A stretch of 64,000 nucleotides of DNA from Rhizobium sp. Root483D2 (GTDB taxonomy: Bacteria > Pseudomonadota > Alphaproteobacteria > Rhizobiales > Rhizobiaceae): contig NZ_LMFB01000043.1 in assembly GCF_001426685.1 (NCBI RefSeq), positions 1 through 64,000 of the forward strand. The letters run 5' to 3'. The position numbers and the translations under genes were made by a program. The notes below the pieces were generated by a model that ran no database searches, had not been told where the DNA came from, and saw only the letters and a program-made list of their open reading frames with translations. This document shows, piece after piece, positions 7,411-20,702 of this stretch (positions are counted from its first letter, which is position 1; every line of letters starts with the position of its first letter).

Positions 7411-10206
7411 TTATTCTTCCGTTGCAGCCGGCGGCTCGGTGGCCGGTGCATCGTCATCCAATGCATCCGTCTGGCCGGTGTCATCCTCGTCATCTTCCGG
7501 TTCCGGCTCGCTAATGCGCTCGACGGACACGACCTTTTCGTCCTTGGCGGTCGAGAAGATCGTCACACCCTTTGTGGCGCGGCTGGCAAGCCGGATACCG
7601 CCGACGGGCACGCGGATCAACTGGCCGCCATCGGAAACCAGCATGATCTGGTCTGTGTCCTCGACCGGGAAGGCCGCGACCAGTTCGCCGATTTCGCCTG
7701 TTTTCGACGTATCCGTTGCGCGAATACCCTTGCCGCCACGCCCGGAGGTGCGGAAGTCATAGGTGGAGGAGCGCTTGCCAAAGCCCTTGACCGAGACCGT
7801 CAGCACGAATTGTTCGCGTGCCTTGAGTTCGTCGTATCGGGCATCCTCGAGCTGACCTTCCTCGGCGACCTCTTCGCCAACCAGCGCGATTTCCTCGTCC
7901 TCGCCGGTTGCCGCACGCCGCTCGGCGGCAGCACGCTTGAGATAGGCGGCCCGCTCCCAGGGCTCGGCATCGACATGGCCGACGATGGTCATTGAGATGA
8001 TCCGGTCGCCATCGCCAAGCGTGATGCCGCGAACGCCGATCGAATTGCGGCCGGCAAAGACGCGGACATCATCGACGCAGAAGCGGATGCACTGGCCAAG
8101 CGCCGTCGTCAGAAGAACGTCATCATTCTCGGTGCAGGTTTCGACGGAGAGGATTTCATCGCCCTCCTCGTCGAGTTTCATGGCGATCTTGCCGTTGCGG
8201 TTGACCTGGACGAAATCCGACAGCTTGTTGCGGCGCACCGTGCCGCGCGTCGTCGAGAACATCACGTCGAGATTTTCCCACGTCGTCTCGTCTTCGGGCA
8301 GCGGCATGATCGTGGTGATGCGTTCACCGGGTTCCAGCGGCAGCATGTTGATCAGGGCCTTGCCGCGCGATTGCGGCGTGCCGACCGGCAGGCGCCAGAC
8401 CTTTTCCTTGTAGACGATGCCGCGCGAGGAGAAGAACAGCATCGGCGTATGGGTATTGGCCACGAACAGGCGCGTGACGAAATCCTCGTCGCGCGTCGCC
8501 ATGCCGGAGCGGCCCTTGCCGCCGCGGCGCTGCGCGCGATAGGTCGCCAGCGGCACGCGCTTGATATAGCCGAGATGGGACACGGTGATGACCATGTCTT
8601 CCTGGGCAATCAGGTCCTCGTCGTCCATATCCGGACCGCCTTCGACGATCACGGTGCGGCGCGGCGTGCCGAACTCTTCCCGCACGGCGATGAGTTCGTC
8701 CTTGACGATCGTCATGATGCGGATGCGCGACGACAGAATATCGAGATAATCGCTGATCTCGGCGCCGATCTTGTTCAGTTCGTCGCCGATTTCGTCGCGG
8801 CCAAGGGCCGTCAGGCGGGCAAGGCGCAGTTCGAGGATGGCGCGCGCCTGCTCTTCCGACAGGTTGTAGGTGAGGTCCTCGTTGATGCGGTGGCGCGGAT
8901 CGTCGATGAGACGGATCAGGCTTTCGACATCCGATGCCGGCCAGCGGCGCGTCATCAACTGCTCGCGCGCGGTGGCGGGATCCGGCGCGTTGCGGATCAG
9001 CTTGATGATCTCGTCGATATTGGCGACGGCAATCGCCAGGCCGACCAAGACATGCGCGCGGTCGCGCGCCTTGCGCAGCAGATATTTGGTGCGGCGGCTG
9101 ATGACTTCCTCGCGGAAGGACACGAAGGCGCGCAGCATATCGAGCAGCGTCATCTGCTCCGGCTTGCCGCCGTTCAGCGCCACCATGTTACAGCCAAACG
9201 AGGTCTGCAGCGGTGTGTAGCGATAGAGCTGGTTGAGGATGACCTCGGCATTGGCGTCGCGCTTCAGCTCGACAACGACGCGGTAACCCTGGCGGTCGGA
9301 TTCGTCGCGCAGGTCCGAAATACCCTCGATACGCTTGTCCTTGACCAGTTCGGCCATCTTCTCGATCATCGTCGCCTTGTTCACCTGGAAGGGAACTTCG
9401 GTGATGATGATCTGCTCGCGATCGCCGCGCATCGGCTCGATGGTGGCGCGGCCGCGCATGATGACCGAGCCGCGGCCGGTCTCATAGGCGGAGCGGATCC
9501 CGGACCGGCCGAGGATGAACGCGCCGGTCGGAAAGTCCGGACCCGGAATGATCTCCATCAGCTGCGGCAGTTCCAGTCCCGGCTCGTCGATCAGGGCGAT
9601 ACAGCCATTGATGACTTCGATCAGGTTGTGCGGCGGGATGTTGGTCGCCATCCCGACGGCGATGCCGCCGGCGCCGTTGACCAGAAGGTTCGGGAATTTC
9701 GCCGGAACAACCGACGGTTCGCTCAGCGTACCGTCATAGTTGTCGCGAAAATCGACCGTTTCCTTGTCGAGGTCGTCGAGCAGCGCATGGGCTGCCTTCT
9801 GCAGGCGGCACTCGGTGTAACGTTCGGCCGCCGGCGGGTCGCCGTCGATGGAGCCGAAATTGCCCTGACCGTCGATCAGCGGCAGGCGCAGCGACCAGGG
9901 CTGGGCCATGCGGGCGAGCGCATCATAGATCGCCGAGTTGCCATGCGGATGGAATTTACCCATCACGTCGCCGGTGACGCGGGCGCATTTGACGTATTTC
10001 TTGTTCCAGTCGATGCCCAGCTCGCTCATCCCGAACAGGATGCGCCGGTGCACGGGTTTCAGACCATCGCGGACATCGGGAAGCGCACGGCTGACGATAA
10101 CGCTCATGGCGTAATCGAGATACGAGCGCTGCATTTCCTCCATGATGGAAATGGGCTCGATGCCTGGTGGATTCTTGCCGCCGCCGGGTGTGCTTTGTTC
10201 AGTCAA
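7411..10206 (-). CDS. gyrA: DNA gyrase subunit A
   Basis: The 931-residue breakage-reunion subunit of gyrase cuts and rejoins DNA to introduce negative supercoils. The catalytic Tyr is residue 130 in the 'AAERYTE' segment. The quinolone region reads [10 protein letters not shown], keeping the sensitive-type Ser91 and Asp95 (E. coli S83 and D87), with Asn in place of E. coli D82. The GyrA-box QRRGGKG in the C-terminal beta-pinwheel marks it as gyrase, not topoisomerase IV. The protein ends in a long Asp/Glu-rich tail. The gene is transcribed away from marC, with a 230-base shared upstream region and its own terminator. Confidence 0.98.
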   Translation of the reverse strand: MTEQSTPGGGKNPPGIEPISIMEEMQRSYLDYAMSVIVSRALPDVRDGLKPVHRRILFGMSELGIDWNKKYVKCARVTGDVMGKFHPHGNSAIYDALARMAQPWSLRLPLIDGQGNFGSIDGDPPAAERYTECRLQKAAHALLDDLDKETVDFRDNYDGTLSEPSVVPAKFPNLLVNGAGGIAVGMATNIPPHNLIEVINGCIALIDEPGLELPQLMEIIPGPDFPTGAFILGRSGIRSAYETGRGSVIMRGRATIEPMRGDREQIIITEVPFQVNKATMIEKMAELVKDKRIEGISDLRDESDRQGYRVVVELKRDANAEVILNQLYRYTPLQTSFGCNMVALNGGKPEQMTLLDMLRAFVSFREEVISRRTKYLLRKARDRAHVLVGLAIAVANIDEIIKLIRNAPDPATAREQLMTRRWPASDVESLIRLIDDPRHRINEDLTYNLSEEQARAILELRLARLTALGRDEIGDELNKIGAEISDYLDILSSRIRIMTIVKDELIAVREEFGTPRRTVIVEGGPDMDDEDLIAQEDMVITVSHLGYIKRVPLATYRAQRRGGKGRSGMATRDEDFVTRLFVANTHTPMLFFSSRGIVYKEKVWRLPVGTPQSRGKALINMLPLEPGERITTIMPLPEDETTWENLDVMFSTTRGTVRRNKLSDFVQVNRNGKIAMKLDEEGDEILSVETCTENDDVLLTTALGQCIRFCVDDVRVFAGRNSIGVRGITLGDGDRIISMTIVGHVDAEPWERAAYLKRAAAERRAATGEDEEIALVGEEVAEEGQLEDARYDELKAREQFVLTVSVKGFGKRSSTYDFRTSGRGGKGIRATDTSKTGEIGELVAAFPVEDTDQIMLVSDGGQLIRVPVGGIRLASRATKGVTIFSTAKDEKVVSVERISEPEPEDDEDDTGQTDALDDDAPATEPPAATEE

Positions 10207-10436
10207 TTTCGATCACGATCTTTGTTCAGAATCAGACAGATTTTTATAGCCGAATGCATTGGCGAGCGCCAATTTCGGGGCTGGGTTTTGAACAGCCTTT
10301 TAGGCTCATCGGCGCTCTCGCAGGCATTTGCAAGGCAAAAGCGGCCAAACAGTGAAAGACAGGCCTTTCCTTCGGCGCCACCCTCCCCTAACAATTCATC
10401 AGACGGCATCATAAACAAGGCCGCGAGGGGAACAGG

Positions 10437-11066
10437 ATGTCTCACATCGACCTTCTGATCAATGCGCTGACCACGATCCTGGTCACCATCGATCCACCCG
10501 GCCTTGCGCCGATCTTCCTCAGCCTGACCGTCGGCATGAGCCGTCACGAGCGGTTTCTGGTGGCGCGGCGCGGGACGCTGATCGCCTTCTTCATCCTGTC
10601 GGCCTTCGCGCTGTTTGGAAACGGCATTCTGGGACTGCTTGGCATTTCCATCGGCGCCTTCCGGATCGCCGGCGGCCTTCTTCTGTTCTGGATCGCCTTC
10701 GAGATGATCTTCGAGAAGCGCAACGAACGCAAGGAAAAGACCGGCGAAGCAGCGATCACCCGCGACCACATCCACAATATCGCGGTGTTTCCGCTGGCAC
10801 TGCCGCTGATTGCCGGACCCGGCGCGATTTCGGCGACGATCCTGCTTTCCGGATCCTTCTCATCCACCATCGACCGGGCTCAGCTGATCCTGGTCATCGC
10901 CTTTTGCCTTGCCATCCTGTTTGCCGCCCTGGTGATCGCCGAGCGCATCGACCGGTTTCTCGGCGTCACCGGCCGCGCCATCCTGACCCGGCTGCTTGGC
11001 GTTATCCTCGCGGCTCTGGCCGTGCAGTTCGTCGTTGATGGCATCAAATCGACCATGGCTCTGTGA
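10437..11066 (+). CDS. MarC family integral membrane protein
   Basis: This 209-residue protein has about six hydrophobic helices and MarC/UPF0056 features: the 'LVTIDPPGLAPIFLSLT' first helix, 'GISIGAFRIAGGLLLF', and 'FPLALPLIAGPGAISATILL' after a charged loop. The family is widespread, and the E. coli name reflects map position rather than proven antibiotic export, so the substrate is unknown. A GAGGGG lies 6 bases before the ATG. It is divergent from gyrA and appears to stand alone. Confidence 0.9.
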   Translation: MSHIDLLINALTTILVTIDPPGLAPIFLSLTVGMSRHERFLVARRGTLIAFFILSAFALFGNGILGLLGISIGAFRIAGGLLLFWIAFEMIFEKRNERKEKTGEAAITRDHIHNIAVFPLALPLIAGPGAISATILLSGSFSSTIDRAQLILVIAFCLAILFAALVIAERIDRFLGVTGRAILTRLLGVILAALAVQFVVDGIKSTMAL

Positions 11067-11189
11067 GCCCGGATGATTGATTGAGGCTTACGAAAAGAGC
11101 CCGGTTTTCTGGATATTCAGCCTTTTGCCCAGGATATTTCAAACAGTCCTGCAGGGAAGTTCTGAAATTAGAATGTGCTCAGATCTTCT

Positions 11190-11305
11190 GTCATTCCTGT
11201 GCCTGTCACAGGAATCCAGTCAGCTCAAGTCCTTGAGCTGAAACAGTCTTTTGACCCGGCAGACGCCGGGTCGCTGGATCCCCGCCCCAAGGGCGAGGAT
11301 GACGG
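11190..11305. repeat. RIME-like palindromic intergenic repeat
   Basis: The element starts GTCATTCCTGTGCCTGTCACA and ends near CTGGATCCCCG...GAGGATGACG, so its ends are imperfect inverted copies. Two internal hairpins are visible, around CTCAAGTCCTTGAG and GACCCGGCAGACGCCGGGTC. Dispersed elements of this size and design (RIME-type) are known from rhizobial chromosomes. It lies between the convergent marC and ssb genes and may help terminate both. Confidence 0.65.
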
Positions 11306-11348
11306 AGAGCGAGGCACGGCCCTCGCGACTTTCGGTGTTTGTCGACAA

Positions 11349-11888
11349 TCAGAACGGAATGTCGTCGTCCATATCGCGCGAAAAGTTTCCGCCGCTGCCG
11401 CTGCTGGCGCCACCGCCGGAACGGCCTGCGGGGGCCGAGGAGGGGCGATCGTAATCGCCGCCGTAATTGTCCGAGCCGCCGCCCGCATTGCCGCCGCCAT
11501 AGTCCGAGCTGCCACGGCCACCGCCCTGCCCGTCACCCCGGCCGCCAAGCATGGTCAGCGTCGAGTTGAAGCCCTGCAGCACAACTTCCGTCGAGTAGCG
11601 GTCCTGGCCGTCCTTGTCCTGCCATTTGCGGGTCTGCAGCTGGCCTTCGATGTAAACCGTCGCGCCCTTTTTCAGATACTGCTCGGCAACCTTGCAGAGA
11701 CCTTCGTTAAAGATCACCACACGATGCCATTCGGTCTTTTCCTTGCGCTCGCCGGAATTGCGGTCGCGCCAGCTTTCCGAGGTCGCAATGTTCAGGTTGG
11801 CGATCGGCTTGCCGTCCTGCGTGCGCCGGATTTCCGGGTCTGCCCCGAGGTTACCGATCAAAATCACCTTGTTGACACTGCCTGCCAT
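11349..11888 (-). CDS. ssb: single-stranded DNA-binding protein
   Basis: Binds ssDNA during replication, recombination and repair. The N-terminal OB fold (residues 1-110) begins [18 protein letters not shown] and includes '[13 protein letters not shown]' and '[15 protein letters not shown]'. A Gly/Ser/Asn-rich linker follows, then the acidic protein-docking tip DDDIPF. The 179-residue length is normal. It is divergent from uvrA with a perfect SOS-box motif in the shared gap, so LexA control is likely. Confidence 0.97.
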   Translation of the reverse strand: MAGSVNKVILIGNLGADPEIRRTQDGKPIANLNIATSESWRDRNSGERKEKTEWHRVVIFNEGLCKVAEQYLKKGATVYIEGQLQTRKWQDKDGQDRYSTEVVLQGFNSTLTMLGGRGDGQGGGRGSSDYGGGNAGGGSDNYGGDYDRPSSAPAGRSGGGASSGSGGNFSRDMDDDIPF

Positions 11889-12015
11889 CTTGCTTTTCCC
11901 GCTATCTCGCCCGGCATTTCCGCCCGGCTACCAAATTCAGAGCGCACATCTTAGCGGCTGACGGCCAAGCATACGCCCCTTTGCATTGTGTCATCCACAA
12001 CAGATTTCAAATTAT

Positions 12016-12030
12016 GTTCTTTCTTTGTTC
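12016..12030. promoter_or_regulatory. LexA (SOS) box, GTTC-N7-GTTC
   Basis: GTTC at 12016-12019 and 12027-12030 are separated by exactly seven bases, the established alphaproteobacterial LexA recognition sequence. It lies about 125 bases upstream of both uvrA and ssb, between their divergent starts. Confidence 0.8.
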
Positions 12031-12153
12031 TAATAAATTTGTAATATCCTGTCAACCGACTCGGAAAGCCCGCTGTTTTTCACCTTGCGCCTCGACATGG
12101 CCGCTGGCGTCCTTAAATAAGAGCTTTCAAACGCATGTACAAAGCTGGGCACG

Positions 12154-15075
<2,922 letters not shown>

Positions 15076-15100
15076 GGCTAAGAGCGGGAGGGAGTTGCAC

Positions 15101-15904
15101 ATGACGAAATCAGGCACGATCCGTTGCGGCATTGGCGGCTGGACCTTCGATCCGTGGGAGGGGACGTTCTATCCCGAGACGCTGGCCAAGAAGCGGCAGC
15201 TGGAATATGCCAGCAGCCAATTGAAGGCGATCGAGGTCAACGGCACCTATTACGGCTCGCAAAAGCCGGAGACTTTCGCCAAATGGGCGTCGGAAGTGCC
15301 TGAGGATTTTATCTTCTCGCTGAAGGCCAGCCGCTTTACCACCAACAAGAAGGTTCTGGCGGAAGCCGGTGAATCGATTGGAAAATTCTTGAGCCAAGGA
15401 CTGACGGAGCTGGGGAGCCATCTTGGCCCCATTCTCTGGCAGTTCATGCCGACCAAGAAGTTCGATGCCGATGATTTCGGGGCGTTTCTGGCGCTCCTGC
15501 CAGAAAAGCAGGATGGCCTGACGTTGCGTCATGTGGTCGAGGTCAGGCATGATTCCTTCCGCACGCCGGAATTCACCGCCCTGCTTGCCAAGCACAAGGT
15601 GGCGGTCGTCTGCGCCGATCATTTCGACTATCCGATGATTGCCGATGTCACCGGCGATTTTGTCTATACGCGGCTTCAGACCGGCAGCGATGATGTCGAG
15701 ACCTGTTACGATGACAAGCGCCTGGATCTCTGGGCAGACCGGGTGAAAATCTGGGCGGCGGGCGGCGATATCGCTGACCTCGCCCATGCCGATCCCGGTC
15801 ACAAGCCGGACAAGAAGCCGCGCGACGTCTTTGCGTTTTTCATCTCCGAGGGCAAGGTCAATGCGCCGAACGGCGCACGCGCACTGCAGCAACGGGTGGA
15901 CTGA
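15101..15904 (+). CDS. DUF72 domain-containing protein
   Basis: The 267-residue protein belongs to the DUF72 (YecE-like) family, predicted TIM-barrel proteins of unknown activity. Diagnostic pieces are 'IRCGIGGWTFDPWEGTFYP' at the start, 'VNGTYYGSQKPETFAKWA', 'FSLKASRFTTN' and the C-terminal 'FVYTRLQ'. I start at the ATG at 15101, which follows GGGAGGGAG, rather than a TTG six bases earlier. It follows uvrA by 25 bases and could be read through from it. Its stop codon directly abuts that of the convergent nnr gene. Confidence 0.85.
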   Translation: MTKSGTIRCGIGGWTFDPWEGTFYPETLAKKRQLEYASSQLKAIEVNGTYYGSQKPETFAKWASEVPEDFIFSLKASRFTTNKKVLAEAGESIGKFLSQGLTELGSHLGPILWQFMPTKKFDADDFGAFLALLPEKQDGLTLRHVVEVRHDSFRTPEFTALLAKHKVAVVCADHFDYPMIADVTGDFVYTRLQTGSDDVETCYDDKRLDLWADRVKIWAAGGDIADLAHADPGHKPDKKPRDVFAFFISEGKVNAPNGARALQQRVD

Positions 15905-17380
15905 TCAAGCGCCGGCGGTCGGGAGCGGTTCTATCGCGGCGGCAAGATCGTCTGCGGTCAATCCTTCGCCGGCCTTCATCCCCGCCCGGCCGTGACGCCA
16001 GACGCCCGAAGCGGCTGCCTCGAAGGCCGGCATGCCCTGGGCAAGATGTGCGCCGATGATACCGGAGAGCGTATCGCCCGATCCGGCGGTCGCCAGCCAA
16101 GGCGGCGCATTGGTATTGATCGCGGCACGGCCGTCGGGCGATGCGATCACCGTATCCGCCCCCTTGTAGACGATGACGGCATGACTGCGCTTGGCAGCCA
16201 TAACAGCGCGATCGACTTTTGACAGGGCGGGATCAGCAGCAATATCCGCAAACAGTCTCGCAAACTCGCCCTCGTGCGGGGTTATGACCAGCCGGGTGCC
16301 GCCTCCTGCAAATGCGTTGAAAAGCAGCGCCGGATCATCCTTGAAAGCGGTGATCCCGTCGGCATCGAGCACAAGCGACCGCTCGCACAGCATCAGGGCG
16401 TAACGCCGCGCTTTTTCCAGATCGCCAAACCCAGGCCCGAGCACGAAGGTATTGATCCGCTTATCGGCAATCCAGTGCGAGAGATCTGCGGCATCCTCGA
16501 TCTCTTTCAGCATGATGGCCGTCAAATGGGCTGCGTTGGTATCCAGTGCTGCGGATGTGGAGGCAAGCGTTACCAGCCCGGCCCCGGCTTTCAGCCCCGC
16601 CATCGCTGAAAGCCGTGCAGCACCCGTCGAGAGCGGGCCGCCCGAGAAGATGGCGAGATGACCGCGCTTGTATTTATGGGCGGAGGGATCAAGCGTCTGC
16701 GTCACTGCCGCCCAGAGATGCGGCCCGTTTTCGCAAAGCCCGCTCGCATGGCTGAGCAGAATACGCTGGGGTATGCCGATATCGCAGACCTCCATTCGGC
16801 CGCAGAGGCTGCGGCCGGGCATCAGCAGATGGCCGGGCTTTCGCGCCATGAAGGTTACGGTGTGACTGGCGCGAAAACTCTCGCCCAGAACCTGGCCGGT
16901 GCGCCCGTCAAGCCCGGAGGGCAGATCAACGGCGATCACGGGAAGCAGCGCCTGCGTGACAGCCTGCATCACCAGCGCAACATCGCCGGGAACGGCACGC
17001 GACAGGCCGGCGCCAAACAGGGCATCGATGACGACATCCCCGGCTTTTGGCCGGTAAGCCTGAAGCGGCCCGGCGCTGCGGCCCCATTGCGCATATGCAA
17101 GGGCGGCGTCGCCCTTAAGATGCGCGCTGTCCCCGAGGGCATGAACCGCGACCTCCGCACCGCTTCCAAGCAGGGCGGCCGCCGCGATATAGCCGTCGCC
17201 GCCATTGTTGCCGGGTCCGCACAACACGGCAAACCGCAACGCCTGTGGATGAAGCCTGAGCGCTGCCGCCGACACGGCCATCCCCGCCGATGTCATCAGC
17301 GAAAAACTGTCTATGCCCGATTGCGCGGCCTCGCGGTCGATCGCGGACATTTCGACGGGGGTGATGATGGTTTGGTGCAT
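15905..17380 (-). CDS. nnr: bifunctional NAD(P)HX epimerase / ADP-dependent NAD(P)HX dehydratase
   Basis: Repairs hydrated NADH and NADPH. The 491-residue fusion has an N-terminal YjeF-N epimerase domain (about 1-210) with 'CGPGNNGGDGYIAAALL' and 'DALFGAGLSR'. The C-terminal ribokinase-like dehydratase domain (about 225-485) has 'GHLAIFSGG', 'LGPGFGD', 'ITPHEGEFARL' and the catalytic 'ATAGSGDTLSGIIGA'. Its length matches E. coli YjeF (Nnr). It is divergent from glnB. Confidence 0.94.
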   Translation of the reverse strand: MHQTIITPVEMSAIDREAAQSGIDSFSLMTSAGMAVSAAALRLHPQALRFAVLCGPGNNGGDGYIAAAALLGSGAEVAVHALGDSAHLKGDAALAYAQWGRSAGPLQAYRPKAGDVVIDALFGAGLSRAVPGDVALVMQAVTQALLPVIAVDLPSGLDGRTGQVLGESFRASHTVTFMARKPGHLLMPGRSLCGRMEVCDIGIPQRILLSHASGLCENGPHLWAAVTQTLDPSAHKYKRGHLAIFSGGPLSTGAARLSAMAGLKAGAGLVTLASTSAALDTNAAHLTAIMLKEIEDAADLSHWIADKRINTFVLGPGFGDLEKARRYALMLCERSLVLDADGITAFKDDPALLFNAFAGGGTRLVITPHEGEFARLFADIAADPALSKVDRAVMAAKRSHAVIVYKGADTVIASPDGRAAINTNAPPWLATAGSGDTLSGIIGAHLAQGMPAFEAAASGVWRHGRAGMKAGEGLTADDLAAAIEPLPTAGA

Positions 17381-17560
17381 GCCTCAAAATGCCCGCATGC
17401 AGCAGAGCCGGCAAGCTTAAAACATCAGCTTATTTTGTATTCTTTTTAGGCATTTGCATAGAATTTATGCTGACTTGCGGCACCTACGGCGGCAACGACT
17501 AACCTGCGCTGAGGACAAACCGCAGCCTGGCAGAAAAATTCATAAAAAATAGGCAAATGA

Positions 17561-18055
<495 letters not shown>

Positions 18056-18115
18056 TCCGCCTGACCACAGGGTTCGGGCACTACCTCGTCATCTCAAAAG
18101 AGGGACTGATAAAAA

Positions 18116-19525
18116 ATGACGACTGCAAATGATATCCTCAAGCAAATCAAGGATAACGACGTCAAGTTCGTTGATCTGCGCTTCACCGACCCCAAGGGCA
18201 AGCTGCATCACCTGACGATGGACGTTGGCTGTGTCGACGAAGACATGTTCGCCGATGGCGTCATGTTCGACGGCTCGTCGATCGGCGGCTGGAAGGCTAT
18301 CAACGAATCCGACATGGTTCTGATGCCCGATCCGGCCACCGTGCACATGGATCCTTTCTTTGCGCAGTCCACGATGGTGATCGTCTGCGATATTCTCGAC
18401 CCGGTCTCGGGCGAAGCCTATAACCGCGATCCACGCGGCATCGCCAAGAAGGCCGAGGCCTATCTCAAGGCGTCGGGCATCGGCGACACGGTTTTCGTTG
18501 GCCCGGAGCCGGAATTCTTCGTGTTCGACGACGTCAAGTACAAGGCCGATCCCTACAATACCGGCTTCAAGCTCGATTCCTCCGAACTGCCCTCCAATGA
18601 CGACACCGATTATGAGACCGGCAACCTCGGTCACCGTCCGCGCGTCAAGGGCGGCTATTTCCCGGTTCCGCCGATCGACAGCTGCCAGGACATGCGCTCC
18701 GAAATGCTGACGGTTCTGACCGAAATGGGCGTCACCGTCGAAAAGCAGCACCATGAAGTCGCCGCAGCCCAGCACGAACTGGGTGTCCGGTTCGACACCC
18801 TGGTGCGCAATGCCGACAAGGTGCAGATCTACAAATATGTCGTGCACCAGGTCGCCAACGCCTATGGCAAGACGGCGACCTTCATGCCGAAGCCGATTTT
18901 CGGCGATAACGGCTCGGGCATGCACGTCCACCTGTCGATCTGGAAGGACTCCAAGCCGACCTTCGCAGGCGACGAATATGCCGGCCTGTCGGAAAGCTGC
19001 CTGTTCTTCATCGGCGGCATCATCAAGCATGCCAAGTCGATCAACGCGTTTTCCAATCCGACGACGAACTCCTACAAGCGTCTCGTCCCGGGTTACGAAG
19101 CGCCGGTTCTTCTGGCCTATTCCGCCCGCAACCGCTCGGCCTCCTGCCGTATTCCGTTCGGAACCGGTCCGAAGTCCAAGCGCGTCGAAGTCCGCTTCCC
19201 CGATCCGCTGGCCAACCCCTATCTCGCCTTTGCCGCCATGCTGATGGCCGGTCTCGATGGCATCAAGAACAAGATCCATCCCGGCAAGGCCATGGACAAG
19301 GATCTCTACGACCTGCCGCCGAAGGAACTGAAGAAGATCCCGACCGTCTGCGGTTCGCTGCGCGAAGCGCTGGAGAACCTCGACAGGGATCGCAAGTTCC
19401 TGACCGCCGGTGGCGTGTTCGACGACGACCAGATCGATTCCTATATCGAGCTGAAGATGGTCGAGGTCATGCGGTATGAAATGACCCCGCACCCGGTCGA
19501 ATTCGACATGTACTACTCGGCCTAA
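18116..19525 (+). CDS. glnA: type I glutamine synthetase
   Basis: Makes glutamine from glutamate, ammonia and ATP as a dodecamer. The 469-residue GSI-beta protein shows '[10 protein letters not shown]', the metal-binding '[11 protein letters not shown]', the '[12 protein letters not shown]' segment, '[10 protein letters not shown]', and the adenylylation site Tyr in '[11 protein letters not shown]'. A GAGGGA lies about 10 bases before the ATG. Expected control is transcriptional through the upstream -24/-12 promoter and post-translational through GlnE and PII. A large perfect terminator follows. Confidence 0.98.
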   Translation: MTTANDILKQIKDNDVKFVDLRFTDPKGKLHHLTMDVGCVDEDMFADGVMFDGSSIGGWKAINESDMVLMPDPATVHMDPFFAQSTMVIVCDILDPVSGEAYNRDPRGIAKKAEAYLKASGIGDTVFVGPEPEFFVFDDVKYKADPYNTGFKLDSSELPSNDDTDYETGNLGHRPRVKGGYFPVPPIDSCQDMRSEMLTVLTEMGVTVEKQHHEVAAAQHELGVRFDTLVRNADKVQIYKYVVHQVANAYGKTATFMPKPIFGDNGSGMHVHLSIWKDSKPTFAGDEYAGLSESCLFFIGGIIKHAKSINAFSNPTTNSYKRLVPGYEAPVLLAYSARNRSASCRIPFGTGPKSKRVEVRFPDPLANPYLAFAAMLMAGLDGIKNKIHPGKAMDKDLYDLPPKELKKIPTVCGSLREALENLDRDRKFLTAGGVFDDDQIDSYIELKMVEVMRYEMTPHPVEFDMYYSA

Positions 19526-19560
19526 CAGCCGCTTGCGGACCCGCTACCAGCGGGTCCGTC

Positions 19561-19606
19561 TCAAACAAAAGGCCGGCTTTTTCGCGAAAGCCGGCCTTTT
19601 GTTTGA
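19561..19606. terminator. Bidirectional terminator after glnA
   Basis: A 20-base perfect inverted repeat (TCAAACAAAAGGCCGGCTTT at 19561-19580 and its complement at 19587-19606) surrounds TTCGCG, which continues the pairing. T-rich flanks on both strands serve glnA and the convergent TAXI gene. Confidence 0.9.
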
Positions 19607-19621
19607 GGTGTATCGTTCAGC

Positions 19622-20659
19622 CTATTTCTTTTTCAGCCGTTCTTTCAGCAGATTGAGATATTCCTCGTTTGCGTCCGGTTGCGTGCTTGCAGATGCGGGC
19701 GCTGTGCAGGCCGGCTTGTAATCGAGCGCCATGCCGGCCTTGACGCAGACGCCGACCTGCCAGCCGGGTGGCAGGGCCGTCAGATCGACATCCTTCCATT
19801 TCGGATGGCCGGTCGCCTGCAGCGTGTCGAGATTGTTGAGGATGAGATTGGAAAAATCCGAGACCGCCTTGCAGCTGTCGCGCTGGTAGGCATTGCGCTT
19901 GACGTCATAGTCATAGGTCATCATCACAGCCTTGACCGCGATCAGATCGACCGGCTGCTTCTGGAATTCATAGGCTCCCGCTTCAATCCGCGACGGCGTA
20001 TAGGTGGCCAGAAGCGGCGCTTCGGTGATCGGCACGAGATGGAATTTAGTGCCGTCGATCGGATTGTTCTTGAACAGAGCCGCCGGAGCGCCCGCCACAT
20101 AGAAAAAGGCATCGATCTCGCCGGAAAGAAGCTTCGGTAAAGCGGCATCTGGATTGAGAGGCAGCCGCTCGCCGGTCTTCACCTGCAGGATATCGAGGAC
20201 CAGCGAGGAGGTCAGGAAGGTGCCGCTGTCCTTGACGCCGACGGCGACCTTCTTTCCGGAGAGATCGCCCATATCCTTGATTTCGGCGCGGGCCAGAACA
20301 TGGATTTCCTCGTTATAGAGCGGAAACATGATGCGCACGCCGCGCACCGCCTGCTGCACTTCCGGATCATCGGCCTCGAATGTCTTCAAATATTCGAGCA
20401 CATCGCTCTGGACGATGCCGAACTGGGTGTTCCGGCTATTGCGGACGCCAACGAAATTTTCAAGCGATCCGGCGGATTCCTTGACGTTCAGCGTCAGGCC
20501 GCAGGTCTTGCCCAGTGTTGCGACATCGCGGCCGATCTGGATATAGGTGCCCTGTGGCCCGCCGGTCATGATGTTCTTTTCGAACTCGGCCGCCGATACA
20601 GGACTGGTCGCAAACGCCGTCAGCATCGTCACGGCGATAAAAGCCTGTCGCAACATCAT
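19622..20659 (-). CDS. TAXI family TRAP-type solute-binding protein
   Basis: This 345-residue exported protein (signal peptide about 1-23, ending PVSAAEF) matches the TAXI class of TRAP substrate-binding proteins: 'MTGGPQGTYIQIGRDVA' near the mature N-terminus, 'ESAGSLENFVGVRN', 'GIVQSDV' and 'GKKVAVGVKDSGT'. The C-terminal ~30 residues form a polar tail. No TRAP permease (DctM/Q) gene is adjacent, so it is an orphan binding protein here. I start at 20659, where GGGAG precedes two consecutive ATGs; the longer frame to 20713 would overlap the upstream gene. Confidence 0.85.
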   Translation of the reverse strand: MMLRQAFIAVTMLTAFATSPVSAAEFEKNIMTGGPQGTYIQIGRDVATLGKTCGLTLNVKESAGSLENFVGVRNSRNTQFGIVQSDVLEYLKTFEADDPEVQQAVRGVRIMFPLYNEEIHVLARAEIKDMGDLSGKKVAVGVKDSGTFLTSSLVLDILQVKTGERLPLNPDAALPKLLSGEIDAFFYVAGAPAALFKNNPIDGTKFHLVPITEAPLLATYTPSRIEAGAYEFQKQPVDLIAVKAVMMTYDYDVKRNAYQRDSCKAVSDFSNLILNNLDTLQATGHPKWKDVDLTALPPGWQVGVCVKAGMALDYKPACTAPASASTQPDANEEYLNLLKERLKKK

Positions 20660-20702
20660 GTATCTCCCGTAAGGCATCCGCCATGTTGGCAGAGACCGGT
20701 TG

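Noticed and set aside
8371..10458. 695-codon plus-strand open frame opposite gyrA
   Set aside because: Antisense shadow of gyrA; composition is rich in Arg, Gln, Asp and His as expected for a complement frame.
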